A DNA stretch of 64,000 nt from Dermanyssus gallinae (GCA_003439945.1 QVRM01006793.1:1-64000), one strand, 5' to 3'; counted from the first letter of the stretch, positions 33,882 to 44,825 are shown. The notes: generated by a model not told the origin, from the sequence alone. Made by a program: numbers and translations.

Positions 33882-34060
33882 GTCGAGCCCGGTGGCGTGG
33901 TGGCGTGCGTCTGTGCCTCGCAACCGGAGGAGACACATAGGTGCGTGGGTTCGAGCCCCACCGTTGCACATTTGAATTTATGGGGGCCCGTCTGTGAAGC
34001 AATGCGTAAGTAATAACGTCCCATGGACGTTAATTCTTGGCCTAGAGTCAGCCCCGAAAG
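33882..34060 (+). mobile_element. tRNA-derived SINE, family B (copy 2)
   Basis: Starts GTCGAGCCCGGTGGCGTGG, carries the B box GGGTTCGAGCC and the CACCGTTGCAC junction, and ends with a body containing GTCAGCCCCGAAAG. Pyrimidine-rich TTTCTCTCTC flanks both sides and may be the target duplication. Confidence 0.85.
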
Positions 34061-34928
34061 GATTTTTTCTTTTTCTCTCTCAACAGCAAACAATCATTAC
34101 GAGGACAACGAGGTCTAAGCCGGTCTTTCTCGCTGCCCACTACGCTGCGATACGAATATAATCGCGAAATGCGAGTTGAAGGAACAAACACAAAGACATT
34201 TCTCTTGTGTTTTCAGTCGCAGTGCAATCTAGCCTAGCTGCAGAGCTTCAGACATCGAACATTGAACAAATGAGGGAGAACATAACAAGCGTTTTTCACT
34301 TGTTGAGGTTGTGACCATTTACGCGGGTGTGTGAGACGCAAAATGCAAAAGCAAGACTTGTGGGAACGAGGCGAGGTTCTGCCCACCGCCAGATTGACAG
34401 TGGTCCGAATACAAACAGATGGCTAGCTCAACAAATCGCTGACGACAGAATGCGTCTATCTGTGTGTCTCTATGGGTCAATCATTGTTAAATACGGCGGA
34501 AAATAGCCTTATACGCGACTCGACAATCGCCCTGGTCTTCAGCAGCAGCAGCAGCCATAGCTGATTTTTCTTTCCTACTTTATAGACGGTTAATCTCCTT
34601 ACTGTTATTGTTGTTGCCGTTGTTGATGTTGTTATTGGTAGTGCTGCTGTTGGTTCTGCTGAGGTTACTGTCGCTGTCGCAAACTTCGATGTCTTTGCAG
34701 TACTCATGTGTGTTTCATCTTCTGCTGTTCGAAGTGCTTTGACGCTCACCCATTGAGACATCATCACTAAGGTACACCTAGTATTAGTAGACGTAACAAG
34801 ATCTCGAATCACGGCGTTCGCGTCGATGCATGATTATGTACGAAGAACAAAAACGAAATAAAATCTATGAAGACTATAATGATCATATTAATAACACATG
34901 CGTTGTTACTCGTTGGAATCAAAAGAGA

Positions 34929-34971
<43 letters not shown>
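34061..34971. other. Intergenic, no gene recognised
   Basis: Contains GCA/GTT-type runs around 34541-34660 and ends in a (TA)n array (34930-34971) that borders the long-TIR transposon. Confidence 0.5.
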
Positions 34972-34974
<3 letters not shown>

Positions 34975-35164
34975 TTTGGAAAATGTGTGAGAATCGATAA
35001 TAAGAATAGAAGAGCTCGTTTGCCCGACATAGGAGCATAAAATGTGCTGTTGCAAGACAACCAGTTATCCTAGACAGAGACTAAGCACACGTTCGTGTTC
35101 GTGCTAAATTCTGCTCCATCTGAAGAATATGCAAGGCCGGTCTGAAAACGCCCCATGGTCGTTC

Positions 35165-35303
35165 ATACTTACCTGGTGCCGGGCCCTCCGTGATCAAGAA
35201 GGCGGAGACCCCAGGAGGAGGCTTTGCCATTGCACTTCGGCAGGGCTGAGACCTGCCACTCTCCCAAACTGGGAAAGATGGGGCATGTAATTTTTGGTAG
35301 TGA
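35165..35303 (+). ncRNA. U1 snRNA-derived sequence (probable pseudogene)
   Basis: Starts ATACTTACCTGG, the U1 5' end that pairs with 5' splice sites. It then has GTGATCAAGAAGGCGG of stem-loop I, GGCTTTGCCATTGCACTTCGG holding the ATTGCAC loop bound by U1A, a stem-loop III region with CTCCCAAACTGGGAAAG, and the Sm site AATTTTTGG at about 35289-35297. Stem-loop IV, which should follow, is absent; TGACAAAAAAGTCG takes its place. It lies inside the left arm of a transposon between two diverged copies of an arm segment. The missing 3' stem and the setting argue for a retrocopy rather than a working gene. Confidence 0.82.
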
Positions 35304-35639
35304 CAAAAAAGTCGTAACAAACAAGTCGTAACACTAAACGAATCTGAAATTCTGCTTCTTCTGACGAACAGATAAGGCCGGTCAGAAGATGCGACATGGT
35401 CGCTTAGAAGAGGATTCATAAAAAAATGAAGTTATTTATTAGCTGTTACGCCAAATGCCTTAAAATCATTATCAAAATCGCAAAATTAACATATTCAATG
35501 CGCAATTCATGACGATGTGAGCTGTGGTTGCAAAGTAATTAAAAATTTTCGGGAACATGTCGAGATTGTGTGCATGCATAAATTACCTGCTCAGATAAAC
35601 CACTTGTCATAGCTCTAGAGAAACACACCACTATTTATT

Positions 35640-37316
35640 ATCTTACAGTAACTGCTTGAACGTGTATCCGCGAGCCACTATACACATTGGTAGCGCCTGC
35701 AGAGATTTCGTTGCACTTTTTTAAATATGCCAAGCGTTGCTCGAACGGCATCAGCAGCGAGGTTTATCCTGGTGACCAGCTTTTGACATGATTCGACGGG
35801 GGTCTTGTAGACTAGATCTTTAGGTAGCCCCAGAGAAAAGTAGAGACTTGTTAAATCAGGCGATCGCTGCGGCCAAGCAATGGGCCCGCCCCGGCCAATT
35901 CACCGATTCTCGAAGGTCTCGTTGAGGTAGTCACGCACCGCAGTGGTGAAGTGCGGTGGCGCTCCGTCGTGCTAGAACCACATCCTCTCGCGAATACCTT
36001 CTGGAACGCCTTCCAACAGTCTGGTAATGTTTCACTCAGGGAAGTATGGTATGCTTCTCCAACCAACCTGTTAGGAAGTATGCGTGGGCCTATGAGGTAG
36101 TATATTAGATTGATTTATTAAGAATGCAAATGGACCTACAATTGTCTCCCGCAAACGTGTGCACTAGGATATTACTCGTATAGAGTGGGTTGGGACCACT
36201 TCAGCAGCGTGCCCCGGACGGACGCCGCGTTTCCGCGTTGGACGTCGAGGTCAAGGCGCTGTCTCAAGAAAGCCGCAGATCTCTTGTCTCCGATTGCGAG
36301 GTTCAGCTGCTCACCGACTCTCTGAAGGAGTTTGCGAGTGAGGTTGCCTGGACCGCCCAAGGTCTCGAACGCTAGCGGTTGAAACTCATGTGGGTAACCT
36401 ATTGAGGCGTATTTTGCGAGCTTCTTCGCCTCGGCTAGATTACTAGCGTGGCCTGCTGAGATCGCCCCGCCACCGACCATTGAAGGTGCTAATGAGTCGG
36501 TAACTGTGGCGTCCCAGACAAGCATCCTGCCCCTGCTGAAGGGGGTTAGAGTCATCCCGTCAGGGCGTTTGCCGTTGTCGGCGGAGAGACCCTGGGGCTC
36601 TAGTATACAGGGAAATCCGCTAGATCGGAGCGCTCGACTAACAGTGTCGTTAATGCTGGCATGTCTGGCCCGCCGCCCGGCACTCATGATGAGGTAGTTG
36701 TTCACCATTCCTGCCCACACCTTCACGGAGAAACGACTCTGGCGTCCACGCTCGTAAATCATATGCGGGTTCTCATTTGCACAATCACGGGTGTTGTGTC
36801 TATTGTACACGCCGCCTTGTGTAAAGCGAGCTTCATCGGTAAAAAGCACAAGGGCAGGGAACGCCGCATTGGCTTCTACTTGCCGCAGAAACCAGCTACA
36901 GTAGTCAACCCGTTGTTTGTAGTCTGGATTTTGCAAAGCTTGAACTTGGTGCCGTCGGTACGGATGTAGTCGTTCGGCTCTTAGCACACTGTAGACGGTA
37001 CTGCGACTCGCGCCAGCGCTTCGGGCCACTTCCCTCGTACTTACAGAAGGACGATCGTCTACTGCTTGAAGGATGCGTTCTTCCATGGCTGGTGTTCGTG
37101 ATGCCGTCCTCGGTCTCCCAGGTCGTAGTGACGGCCATGGTACGATCCAGTTTCGCGTACGTGACGATGTATGCTCGCAAACGTGTTAGTACTTGGTAAG
37201 TGTCTATTTGGAAAACGAGTCTGGTATTGCCGTCGCGCTTCGCATGCGTTATAGCGTACCTCAACAGAAATGCGAAAGATGTCAACTTTCTCGGCCTCTG
37301 TGTACCGGACCATCAC
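35640..37316 (-). pseudogene. Mariner/Tc1-like transposase with N-terminal DUF4817-type HTH, interrupted
   Basis: The N-terminus MVRYTEAEKVDIFR...ETGSY (37313-37140) is a DUF4817-type helix-turn-helix. After a frameshift come MEERILQAVDDRPSVSTREV, SRSTVYSVLR, LFTDEARFT (first catalytic Asp), FSVKVWAGM and NNYLI (to about 36690). The gene resumes beyond a LINE insertion with YLIGPRILPNRLVGEAYHT (36105-36050), RMWF-stop-HDGAPPHFTTAVRDYL (second catalytic Asp), a stop for Trp before IGRGGPIAW, and SPDLTSLYF, where Tyr replaces the third catalytic Asp. It ends with LVTRINLAADAVRATLGIFK and a QRNLCRRYQC tail at the inner edge of the left arm. The breaks, lost residue and insertion leave no activity. 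Confidence 0.85.
36102..36688 (-). mobile_element. LINE 3' fragment inserted in the transposase (copy D of YLDD-type family)
   Basis: A 587-bp minus-strand insertion carrying the C-terminal endonuclease: SAGRRARHASINDTVSRAL, EPQGLSADNGKRPDGMTL, RMLVWDATVTDSLAPS, FQPLAFETLGGPG and LRQRLDLDVQRGNAASVRGT, then a stop and about 75 nt of 3' UTR ending near AATAAATCAATC. ATGAGGTAGT (+ strand) lies at both borders (36092-36101 and 36689-36698), a 10-bp target duplication. The reading frame is undamaged and joins the transposase frame, producing a 304-codon chimera (37086-36172). This is the best-preserved copy of the family in the window. Confidence 0.9.
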
Positions 37317-37850
37317 GATACAGTAACAATACAGATTTCAACAGAGCAGAGAAGACAATGCATACACAGGGATACGTCTTGCACGAAGCACAATCGCAAA
37401 GAAGATGGCACTGGACCCGTCCTCTCTCGGTCTATTTATTCACTCCGGAGACTCGAGTGTTCCACCGCTGTTCTTTGCTGATTGGTCAACTCGGGCACGC
37501 ATCATGGTAGCGTAGATTGTTTCTAATGTTTATAACTCCTGTGGGCCGCTTATGGAGGCCTGATGATGATGGCACAGATATTGCGAATAGAACGCGATAT
37601 AGAAGCGGTGGCGAAGATGCATCGATGCAGTTAACATGAGACTGAGCAGGCTTATTTCGGTATTGTTGGCGATGGTGTCAATGTTGTAGCTGTGGCGCGA
37701 CAGGTGGGCAGTAATGAACGTGCTTTGATGTCGTTAGCATGTGGCTGAGCAGCCTAAATCGGGGTTGTTTTTGATGGTGTCATTGCGTTCTGTCGGCTGC
37801 TGTGCCATCTTACTGGCGCCGTCCTATATCAACATAGGTGGTTGCTTTGT

Positions 37851-38029
37851 CGAGCCCGGTGGCGTGGTGGCTTAAGTCTGCGCCTTGCAACCGGAGGAGA
37901 CACATAGGTACGCGGGTTCGAGCCCCACCGTTGCACATTTGTATTTATGGGGGTTCGTCTATGAAGAAATGTGAAAAACAGTTCCGTGAACGTTAAATCT
38001 TGGCTGAGGGTCAGCCCGAAATCTTTACT
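37851..38029 (+). mobile_element. tRNA-derived SINE, family B (copy 3) with target duplication
   Basis: CGAGCCCGGTGGCGTGGTGG head, B box GGGTTCGAGCCCC, CACCGTTGCAC junction, body with GGCTGAGGGTCAGCC. It is flanked by TAGGTGGTTGCTTTGT (37835-37850) and the same with one mismatch (38030-38045), a 16-bp target duplication. It was inserted into the long-TIR transposon. Confidence 0.92.
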
Positions 38030-38640
38030 TAGGTGGTTGCTCTGTTATTGTATTGTGGATAGCTTCGTCACACGATCACATCAACATGGCCTCCGAAAGA
38101 GTGGAACACTAGAATAAGCGAAGTAAGTTCGACCGATTCAGCCGAAATGTTCGCGGAGACACGTTCGAGCAATTACTGTAAGATAATAAATGAAGGTGTG
38201 TTTCTCTAGAGCCATGACGAGTGCCCTCCGAAAAATCGTAATTACTCGCAACGACAGCTCGCATTGACATATGTTTGGTACCAAAATGAATTGAGCATTT
38301 GCTGAATATCGTTTTGAGCGCTGTGAGTGGTCGTAGGGTTATGATTTTGAGGTATTTGGCGTGAACGCTAACAAAGAACGTAATTTTTTGTCGAATTCTC
38401 TTCTAAGCGACCATGTCGCATCTTCTGACCAGCCTTGTATATTCTTCAGATGGAGCGACCAACACAATAGTGTGCTTAGTTTCTGTATAGGAGGACTGGT
38501 TGTCTCGCAACCGCACATTGTGTGCTCCGATGTCGGGCAAAAACATCCCATGTTCCATTGGAAAAAATATTTGCTTTAACGAGCTCTACAATTATATGTA
38601 TCGCCTTAAAAATCTTTCCGTCACATCCTGTATAGACATA

Positions 38641-38980
38641 TATGTTGTACCTTTGTGGCTCTCGGAAAATCGTGTTTGAACGTGAACATTGGTGTGCTAA
38701 TATAGTGTTCAGTGGCGCTTCTATCGTCGTAGGATAGAGTCGGGAAACCTCGTCTTAGAGGACGTTGTATGTTTAACCAGTTGTATACTAAGTGGCCCCA
38801 CAAGTTGTTCGAAACTCCCAACCAGTGACACCCCGGTTTTGCTTACATCCTTCTTTAAAGGAAAAGTAGCTGACAATTGGCGAACGCACGCCCGGGAGGC
38901 GCGTATCCAGCAGCAGCGCGGCGAATCAGCAAGATGAGATCCCCACACGTGTTGTTTTTGTTTTCGACATTGCAGACGTG
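38641..38980. other. Intergenic, nothing recognised
   Basis: Between the transposon end and a short open frame. No recognisable coding or structural signal. Confidence 0.4.
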
Positions 38981-39629
38981 CTGCAATGCAGGGTGAAGCC
39001 ACGTGGAGGCGGCCCCTGGATAGCCTACAGATATCTAGGCTACAGCAGAACTCGCGTGTGGTCGGCAACACCACTCCATGTGGCGGGCCAAGTTCTGTTG
39101 GGAATGCAGACGACTCAAGCACTAGCGCAACGGTGGACGCGTCGGAGGATAGTGGTGAGATGCCTTCGGGTGTCGCCGGGTTACCAGCCGCGCTAGACGT
39201 TCCCCCTAGAAGCGATACGGCCTCCGGCACCAAACGTAGGAAGTGTTCACTCGCCGAATCCAGGAACGACGGAGAGCTGAAGGCTCACTCTTAGGATGTC
39301 TTTTCTGAATTGATCCCACGCAGAGTCCTCGGGGTCCCTCAATGCCTTCAAGGTTATTATCTGCAAGAGCTGCCCGGATGGTTTAACTTCTAATGACTCC
39401 GGTTACCGTCTTACGGCGTCACGATGTCTCAACGCGAGCGTGTAAGGTTCCGCTTAATAAGATGATTCTAACGCAGGACCGCCAACTACCAGAGTCAGTG
39501 TCCCTAGGTCTCAAGGTCCATCCGGTGCATACTTAAACTAGATCAGCTAGACCAGTAGATGATAAACTGAAAAACTTTTCATTGTAATGGAAGACCACAG
39601 CTCTACTAGAAACGTGTAGATGCTATAAA
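38981..39629 (+). other. Open frame of unknown nature, possibly LINE 5' part
   Basis: A 102-codon frame at 38986-39294 is rich in Ser/Thr/Gly and ends in a basic KRRKCSLAESRND stretch. It lies about 0.35 kb upstream of the LINE copy E relic on the same strand, so it could be that element's N-terminal region. I do not recognise it. The remainder to 39629 holds nothing identifiable. Confidence 0.25.
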
Positions 39630-41998
39630 ATGTCATGTCTGACATTTGTGAGGATCATAACAGGATCGCCTGTGCAGCAAGAGCTGTACAAGAAGAGCAC
39701 TTCCAGGAGAGCATGTCCGTCAGATACCCCGGCGTTCGGAGCACTGAAGTCACTACGACCACTGGTGCATTGGCCACCGCGGAGGGACTTGTTGGACATA
39801 TTCAGGATACCATTCCACTTGCAAGGTTAGTCCAGGTGTTGCCCAAGGCGACCAAGGCGCCCTCACGGGCGAGCTCACGAAAGTCTTATTAAACGTTGCC
39901 CCTAACAACGACATCGACGACTGTAGACCAGTCATGCTCAAGCTGCTCGAAGGGGACTTTTCTGGCGCCGCCAGGCTTATTGGCTCCTCGGTCACTTTTG
40001 TAGTACAGCTCGAACATCTTGAGTCTGAAAATATCTTTGAAATAAGCATATTGACCCCCTCATACTATGTTGCCATCTGCCACCTCGTGTAACGAGGGGT
40101 GCCTTGACGTTAGGCCATTTCCCAGGACCTCTGCAGCAAGTCTTGACTTCCTTAGGCCTCGGCTTTTTCATGACCTGCTGTCCGGAGTCTTAGGACCCGT
40201 CGCTGACAAGCTGGCAGATGGCAAAGGTTGTAGGCATTCTCTGATGGGATCCCCCCATCCTACCAATTATATTCAGAGAACGACTATTTGCTCTCACGAA
40301 GAAAGGCGGCTTGCTTCGCCCGACCGCATACTTGTCAACACTAGGACCCGGCCAAAAAAAACTGTAATATTATCGGCAATTCGTACTCATCAGTTGGGGT
40401 TTGCAACTAGTAACAGTGCCTTATATTGGAATTCACATCTATCGCGCCTTCATAAACTCCCACAGTAGGCCGACCGTTTTAATTAAGCTAGATTTTAAGA
40501 ATGCCTTTAACAGTGTCAGAAGAAACCACTTACTAAACGCAGTGAATACTACGCTTCGCAAGTGTTTCACCAGGCGCACAGGTGGCTTACACACTATATC
40601 TCCGCAGTACGACCTTTAACAATGAGACCCGTTAGGTTTGCCCTTGTTCTCGCCCTTGGTACCTGTACGACGGTGTGCTTTGAGGGTGATCTAGGTTGGT
40701 GAGTAGCGTGTCCTTAACCCTAGGTTTACGTCACGGACCACGAGGATATGATCTCTCCGCATATATCGGAGCTACCCTATGCCATTCTCAATTGAAGGGT
40801 CGTACAGAAGAGTGATCTTGAGATTTTCGGAATTCTGCTCTACCTGTTGGAGGGGTTATCTGGGGCATGTACCAAAAGGAGAGGCTTGAGTTTGCCGCCA
40901 GCCATCTTCCAGAGCTGATATTTCATCGCGGAATACACCTACTAGGAACGTGCGTTTTCGCGGCCCGGATACTCACTTGCTTAGGGGGACTAGTAGTTTC
41001 GACTTTATTGAGGGCGTTCGAGCTTTTAATGAGTGAAGACACAAGAAGTGGTCCTCAACGTATGCCTCTCACCCGACGCAGGCTTGCAGACTCCGCAACC
41101 CATATCTTTAGGTAGACTTGCTGGACGGAACAGATGAAGAGGTTTACAATATCACTTTGACGACCGCACTCGTGAGATGGCCGCATGCTGGCATTGGATG
41201 CAATCTTTATTGACTCATTACCCCTTTATTGGTCAGCGCGGGAGTGGAACACGCTGGTCATGCGTCTATGTTGGCCGAGGAAATGCAGGAAGTATGCTAG
41301 TATTACCCCCCCCCCCCCCCGCACTACTTTCGCCCGCTGACATTTGAGACACTGGGCCATATATATATATATTATTTTTAGTACTTGATATTCAAAAAAA
41401 TAATTTTTAAATTTACACTCCGCATCATTTCTGGCCTGCGGTTAGGGGTGGCCGTAAGCGGGCCTCATGCATGCTCTCTTTGCGACACACCAATGCCGCC
41501 GAGGGGAGAGCATGGCCTCAGCTGTTCTAGAAGCTGCGGAAGACATTCGCGCCACGCCACGCTTAACGAAGTTATTTCGCTGCATTCCGCTAACGTGCCC
41601 TGCAGAAAAGAGCCAGTTGGACTGGCAACGGACTCAGCCCTACGGCCAGACGGATGACCCTGGTTCCCTGGTCCTCCGGAAAGGCCCTTGTGTGGGACGC
41701 TACCGTGTGGGAGACGCTTGCGCTATTTTACAAGAATCGAGCCTCGAGATCAGCAGGCGCTGTTGCCAATTTAGCGGAGCAGCGAAAAAGTCTGAAGTAT
41801 CGCGAGTTGGAGGCTACTTTTATAGTACAGCCAGTTGCGATAGAAACAATGGGGGTCATGGGCGAATCTACAGTAAGTTTCCTGAAAGAAATTGAGAAAA
41901 GAGCGGCAAGTGAGAAGGATGAAAAAGGGCGGGAGAATTTCTGCTGCAGAGAATATCCATTGAAGTGCAACGTGGAAATGCGGCCGCGGTGCTAGGCT
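39630..41998 (+). pseudogene. Most extensive YLDD-type LINE relic (copy E, RT to endonuclease)
   Basis: Successive frames give LARLVQVLPKATKAP and LTKVLLNVAPNNDIDDC (about 39820-39920), KLLEGDFSGAARLIGSS (39938-39988), LALTKKGGLLRPTAY (about 40290-40335), HSRPTVLIKLDFKNAFNS (40456-40512), a degraded catalytic motif WYLYDG (40657-40674, family WYLDDG), GLRLGVAV and the zinc knuckle CSLCDTPM...HGLSC (about 41478-41531), RHATLNEVI, then RPDG / MTLVPWSSGKALVWDATVW with a one-base deletion at 41654, and FIVQPVAIETMG. Only here are RT and endonuclease seen in one copy, so it defines the family's domain order. Many stops make it inactive. Confidence 0.78.
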
Positions 41999-43050
41999 TG
42001 CTGCCCTCAGGCAGTGGTTTACTGGGGTTGACCTAATTTTGTAATACAAGTGTACTGCGTATAATATACATAAATGATATTCTGTCAAAAACAATGTTTA
42101 ATACATTAACTGTATGCTTCATGGAAAGTATTTTAGCCAGCTTTTATTACGTAATCGCTTGAATAGAGTTGTTAACCTCTGAATACTTCATGGCATTCTG
42201 TGGAGAGCACTACAGCCTTGCCGACTCCGAGAGACAATACTTCCCTCTATTAGAGCCTTGGATCATTAGCTCACCAGCATGCTGCGCTTGATTTTGTATC
42301 CTGCCATATTAATTTCTTACTAAATATTAACAATTAAAATAATAGTAGTAGAAATAGTATGCAGCTGTTGTTGGTGTTGTCACGTCCACGACTGATAATT
42401 ACTAACTACGACTAATAATTATAGTATGACTACTTAGTAAAATATAATATTATAGCAAAATTCACTTTACCAGAACGAACTACTTCTACAAAACTTGAAA
42501 GTCTACCACCACTGCTGCACACAAGCCGATTTACGAGGTGAACGAAAAATCAACCTAATAATTAGGTGCACAGCCTAAAGCAATCGGCCTCGAAACTGCA
42601 CTAGCCGCAGTTGGAGCTAGTGCATCGTAGGCCGTTAGACGTAGCATATGCATTCCCGAAACCTCCCAGAAAACAAAACGTCGTTACAAGAACGACGCAA
42701 CTTCGCTAAAACATGTTTTTAATTCTAGGCCGTTAGAGGTGGAGTCGTTTATGAGGACTAAAAGGCTACTCCACTACCGCACTGAAGGACACAAACGATA
42801 GTACACGGCGTAGAATGAATTAAAAACACTTCTACGGAAGTTGGCGTTCTCCGCCCCTAGGCCATCCTCCGTCTCCGCGGCATCGCGCTGGTGAGGCATA
42901 TCTTGAACGCACCGAGCGCCGTACATGTTGACATATCTAGGCTTCCCCACAGCCACCCGCCCAACAGTTGTTATGGCCACTGACTTCCACGGCTATGGTT
43001 TGCAATATATTCTCTCTATTATCTTGCTCATCACTCAGAGCAAATTGACA
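41999..43050. other. Intergenic, no gene recognised
   Basis: AT-rich. A 33-nt motif at 42909-42941 is shared with 22361-22393 and partly with 49043-49064. The minus-strand frame over the motif is not a known family. Confidence 0.45.
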
Positions 43051-44090
43051 CCGCGCCCAACGCAAACAGATGCCGTGAAAAAAGCTGAAGCTCCCAATGA
43101 TGCGCATTTGCTTCTGCGCTGTTGCTTACGACGACAATAACCACAACAACAATAACAATCAATTGATGATGATGAATGATCCTTCGAGCAGACGAAATTG
43201 GCAACTCATGCGGGCGGTTCGTCATAGTAATTCGCGCTTATTTCTCGGAAGCAGAGAGAAAGCGAGTAAACTAAGGCCATACGATCAACAGCAAGCAGTA
43301 CTGTCGTTCGTTTTTGTACCAGCCGGTATATAGCTCATGCGGTTGCTAGCTTTTGTAATCTTTCCCATACGGGCTGGTAAAAGTCGAGCAGTTGACGGCA
43401 GAAATAACACAAACTGACTGGTGAAGCTTCAAAAACGGGATCAAAAACACGCCGCTAGCGACTCGGGGCTGCGAAGTGTCAGTTTGGGAACAACGGACTA
43501 GGATAGTTCTACTACTGCGTTAGAGTTCTTCGACGACCATTGATGAATTGATACATCTATCCTTCTCAACGTTCCTGCAGCGCGCAATGCCAACTGTTTG
43601 GCGGGATCTCTCACAAAGAGAAAGACAGTCACCTATAGGTTACCACTGTATTATTAGCAGTGGTAGCAGTAGATGTATGTTGGACCATGACAACAACAAG
43701 GCACATCATCAATAACAACATCAGCTGCAAGTGAGCAACAAAGACAACACCATTATCAGCAACCACAACAACAACAACAACATTTAGACTGACCACCACC
43801 ACAACAACAACAACATCATTATCATTATCATGGTATACACATGGTACACAAACATCAAAGACAACAACAACAACAACAACTTTAACATCACCACCACCAG
43901 CAACAACAACAACAACAACAACGACAACAACCCCAATGGTGGTATTCTGTGGAGAACACTAGAGCCTTGCACAAAAACAGTAGCAATAACAACAACAAAA
44001 ACAACAACAATAACAAGCGCGACGGCGATGCGTTCATGCCGACGTCGCCGTCTGTGGATTGCGGCTAGCTAGCGGTATTATAGGTCGGCA
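43051..44090. other. CAA/CAC-rich upstream DNA of the zinc-finger gene
   Basis: Dense (CAA)n, (CAC)n and (AAC)n runs at about 43683-43935 and 43978-44012. Open frames on either strand are homopolymeric Asn/Thr or Leu/Val and not credible genes. Confidence 0.5.
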
Positions 44091-44825
44091 CAGCTCGGCT
44101 CAGCAGCAGCAGCTGCGGCGGCGGCGGTGCTGAGCGGCGACCACGGTCGGCTCGAACAGCAGCGGTGCGTGGTAGTTAGTAGTAGTGGTGTGCAGAGTCC
44201 GATCGTGAATCTCTGGATTGAATCGTCGAGTGGCGGCAACATCGGGCCTGCTGATGTTGCTGTGGCGGCCGCCGCCGCCGCATCCATCCACATAGGTCGT
44301 CACCACCCTACGGTACGGTCGCCTCGGACGGCTCTCCGTCCGTCCGGCCGGCCGCCCGTGGCTGGGCTGGGTGGGTGGGCCCTCGGCCTGGCCTAGCCCG
44401 GCCTGACGCCTAGCTGGCTGGCTGGCTGGCTGGCAGGCTGATGGTGGAGCAGGGGCGTCGCTGCCGCCCCCTCTGGTCTGGGCGCCGCCTGGCCGGCTGA
44501 TCTCTGAATGGTGGCCGCTGGTCGTCGGTGATCGAGCTTGCTCGCTGTGAACATCTGAAGATCTATCTGACCTAACCAACGAACGAACGAACGAACGAAC
44601 ACCAGAAACAGCAGCAGCAGCAGCAATATCAGTAGCAACAACAACAACATTAAAAAAAATCAACAGGGCGAGCGGCGGTGGGATATCGCGCGCATCAGCC
44701 GCCTCGCTAAATTGGAATTGGGGGTTGTGTTGGCTTTCCCGCTTTTTTCCTCGTCGTCTAGCTTGGTCCTGGACGTGGGGGGGGGGCGTCTTCCTGCCTG
44801 GCGGACGGGGCGGGAGGCGTCGGCC
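44091..44825 (+). promoter_or_regulatory. GC/CpG-rich promoter-like region and 5' UTR
   Basis: Composition changes sharply to G+C-rich, with many CpG, GGC and GCC steps, (GCTG)n near 44410-44430 and (AACG)n near 44577-44601, unlike the AT-rich surroundings. It directly precedes the first candidate start codon of the zinc-finger gene. Long open frames on both strands reflect base composition. The promoter role is inferred from position and composition only. Confidence 0.4.

Larger units (their letters stand above)
34972..38640 (-). mobile_element. Long-TIR mariner/Tc1-like transposon with nested insertions
   Basis: Inverted arms lie at about 34972-35665 and 38155-38640. Read inward from the outer ends they share GAGCTCGTT, GCCCGACAT, a GACAACC block, TAAGCACAC, CATCTGAAGAATAT, GCGACATGGTCGCTTAGAAG, GTGTTTCTCTAGAG and TACTGTAAGATAATAAA. 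The right end on the minus strand reads TACAGGATGTGACGG, a TA followed by a CAGG terminus. A transposase gene lies between the arms on the minus strand, its 3' codons reaching the inner edge of the left arm. Inside are a LINE fragment (36102-36688), a SINE-B (37851-38029) and a U1-like sequence in the left arm. The left arm is longer than the right because of the U1 insertion and a partial arm duplication. The element is dead. Confidence 0.82.

Noticed and set aside
35165..35303. Working U1 snRNA gene
   Set aside because: Stem-loop IV is missing and the copy sits inside a decayed transposon arm; reported as a U1-derived sequence instead.
42774..42980. Minus-strand 68-codon frame across the recurring motif
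   Set aside because: Similarity to other places is limited to about 33 nt of DNA and does not extend as protein.
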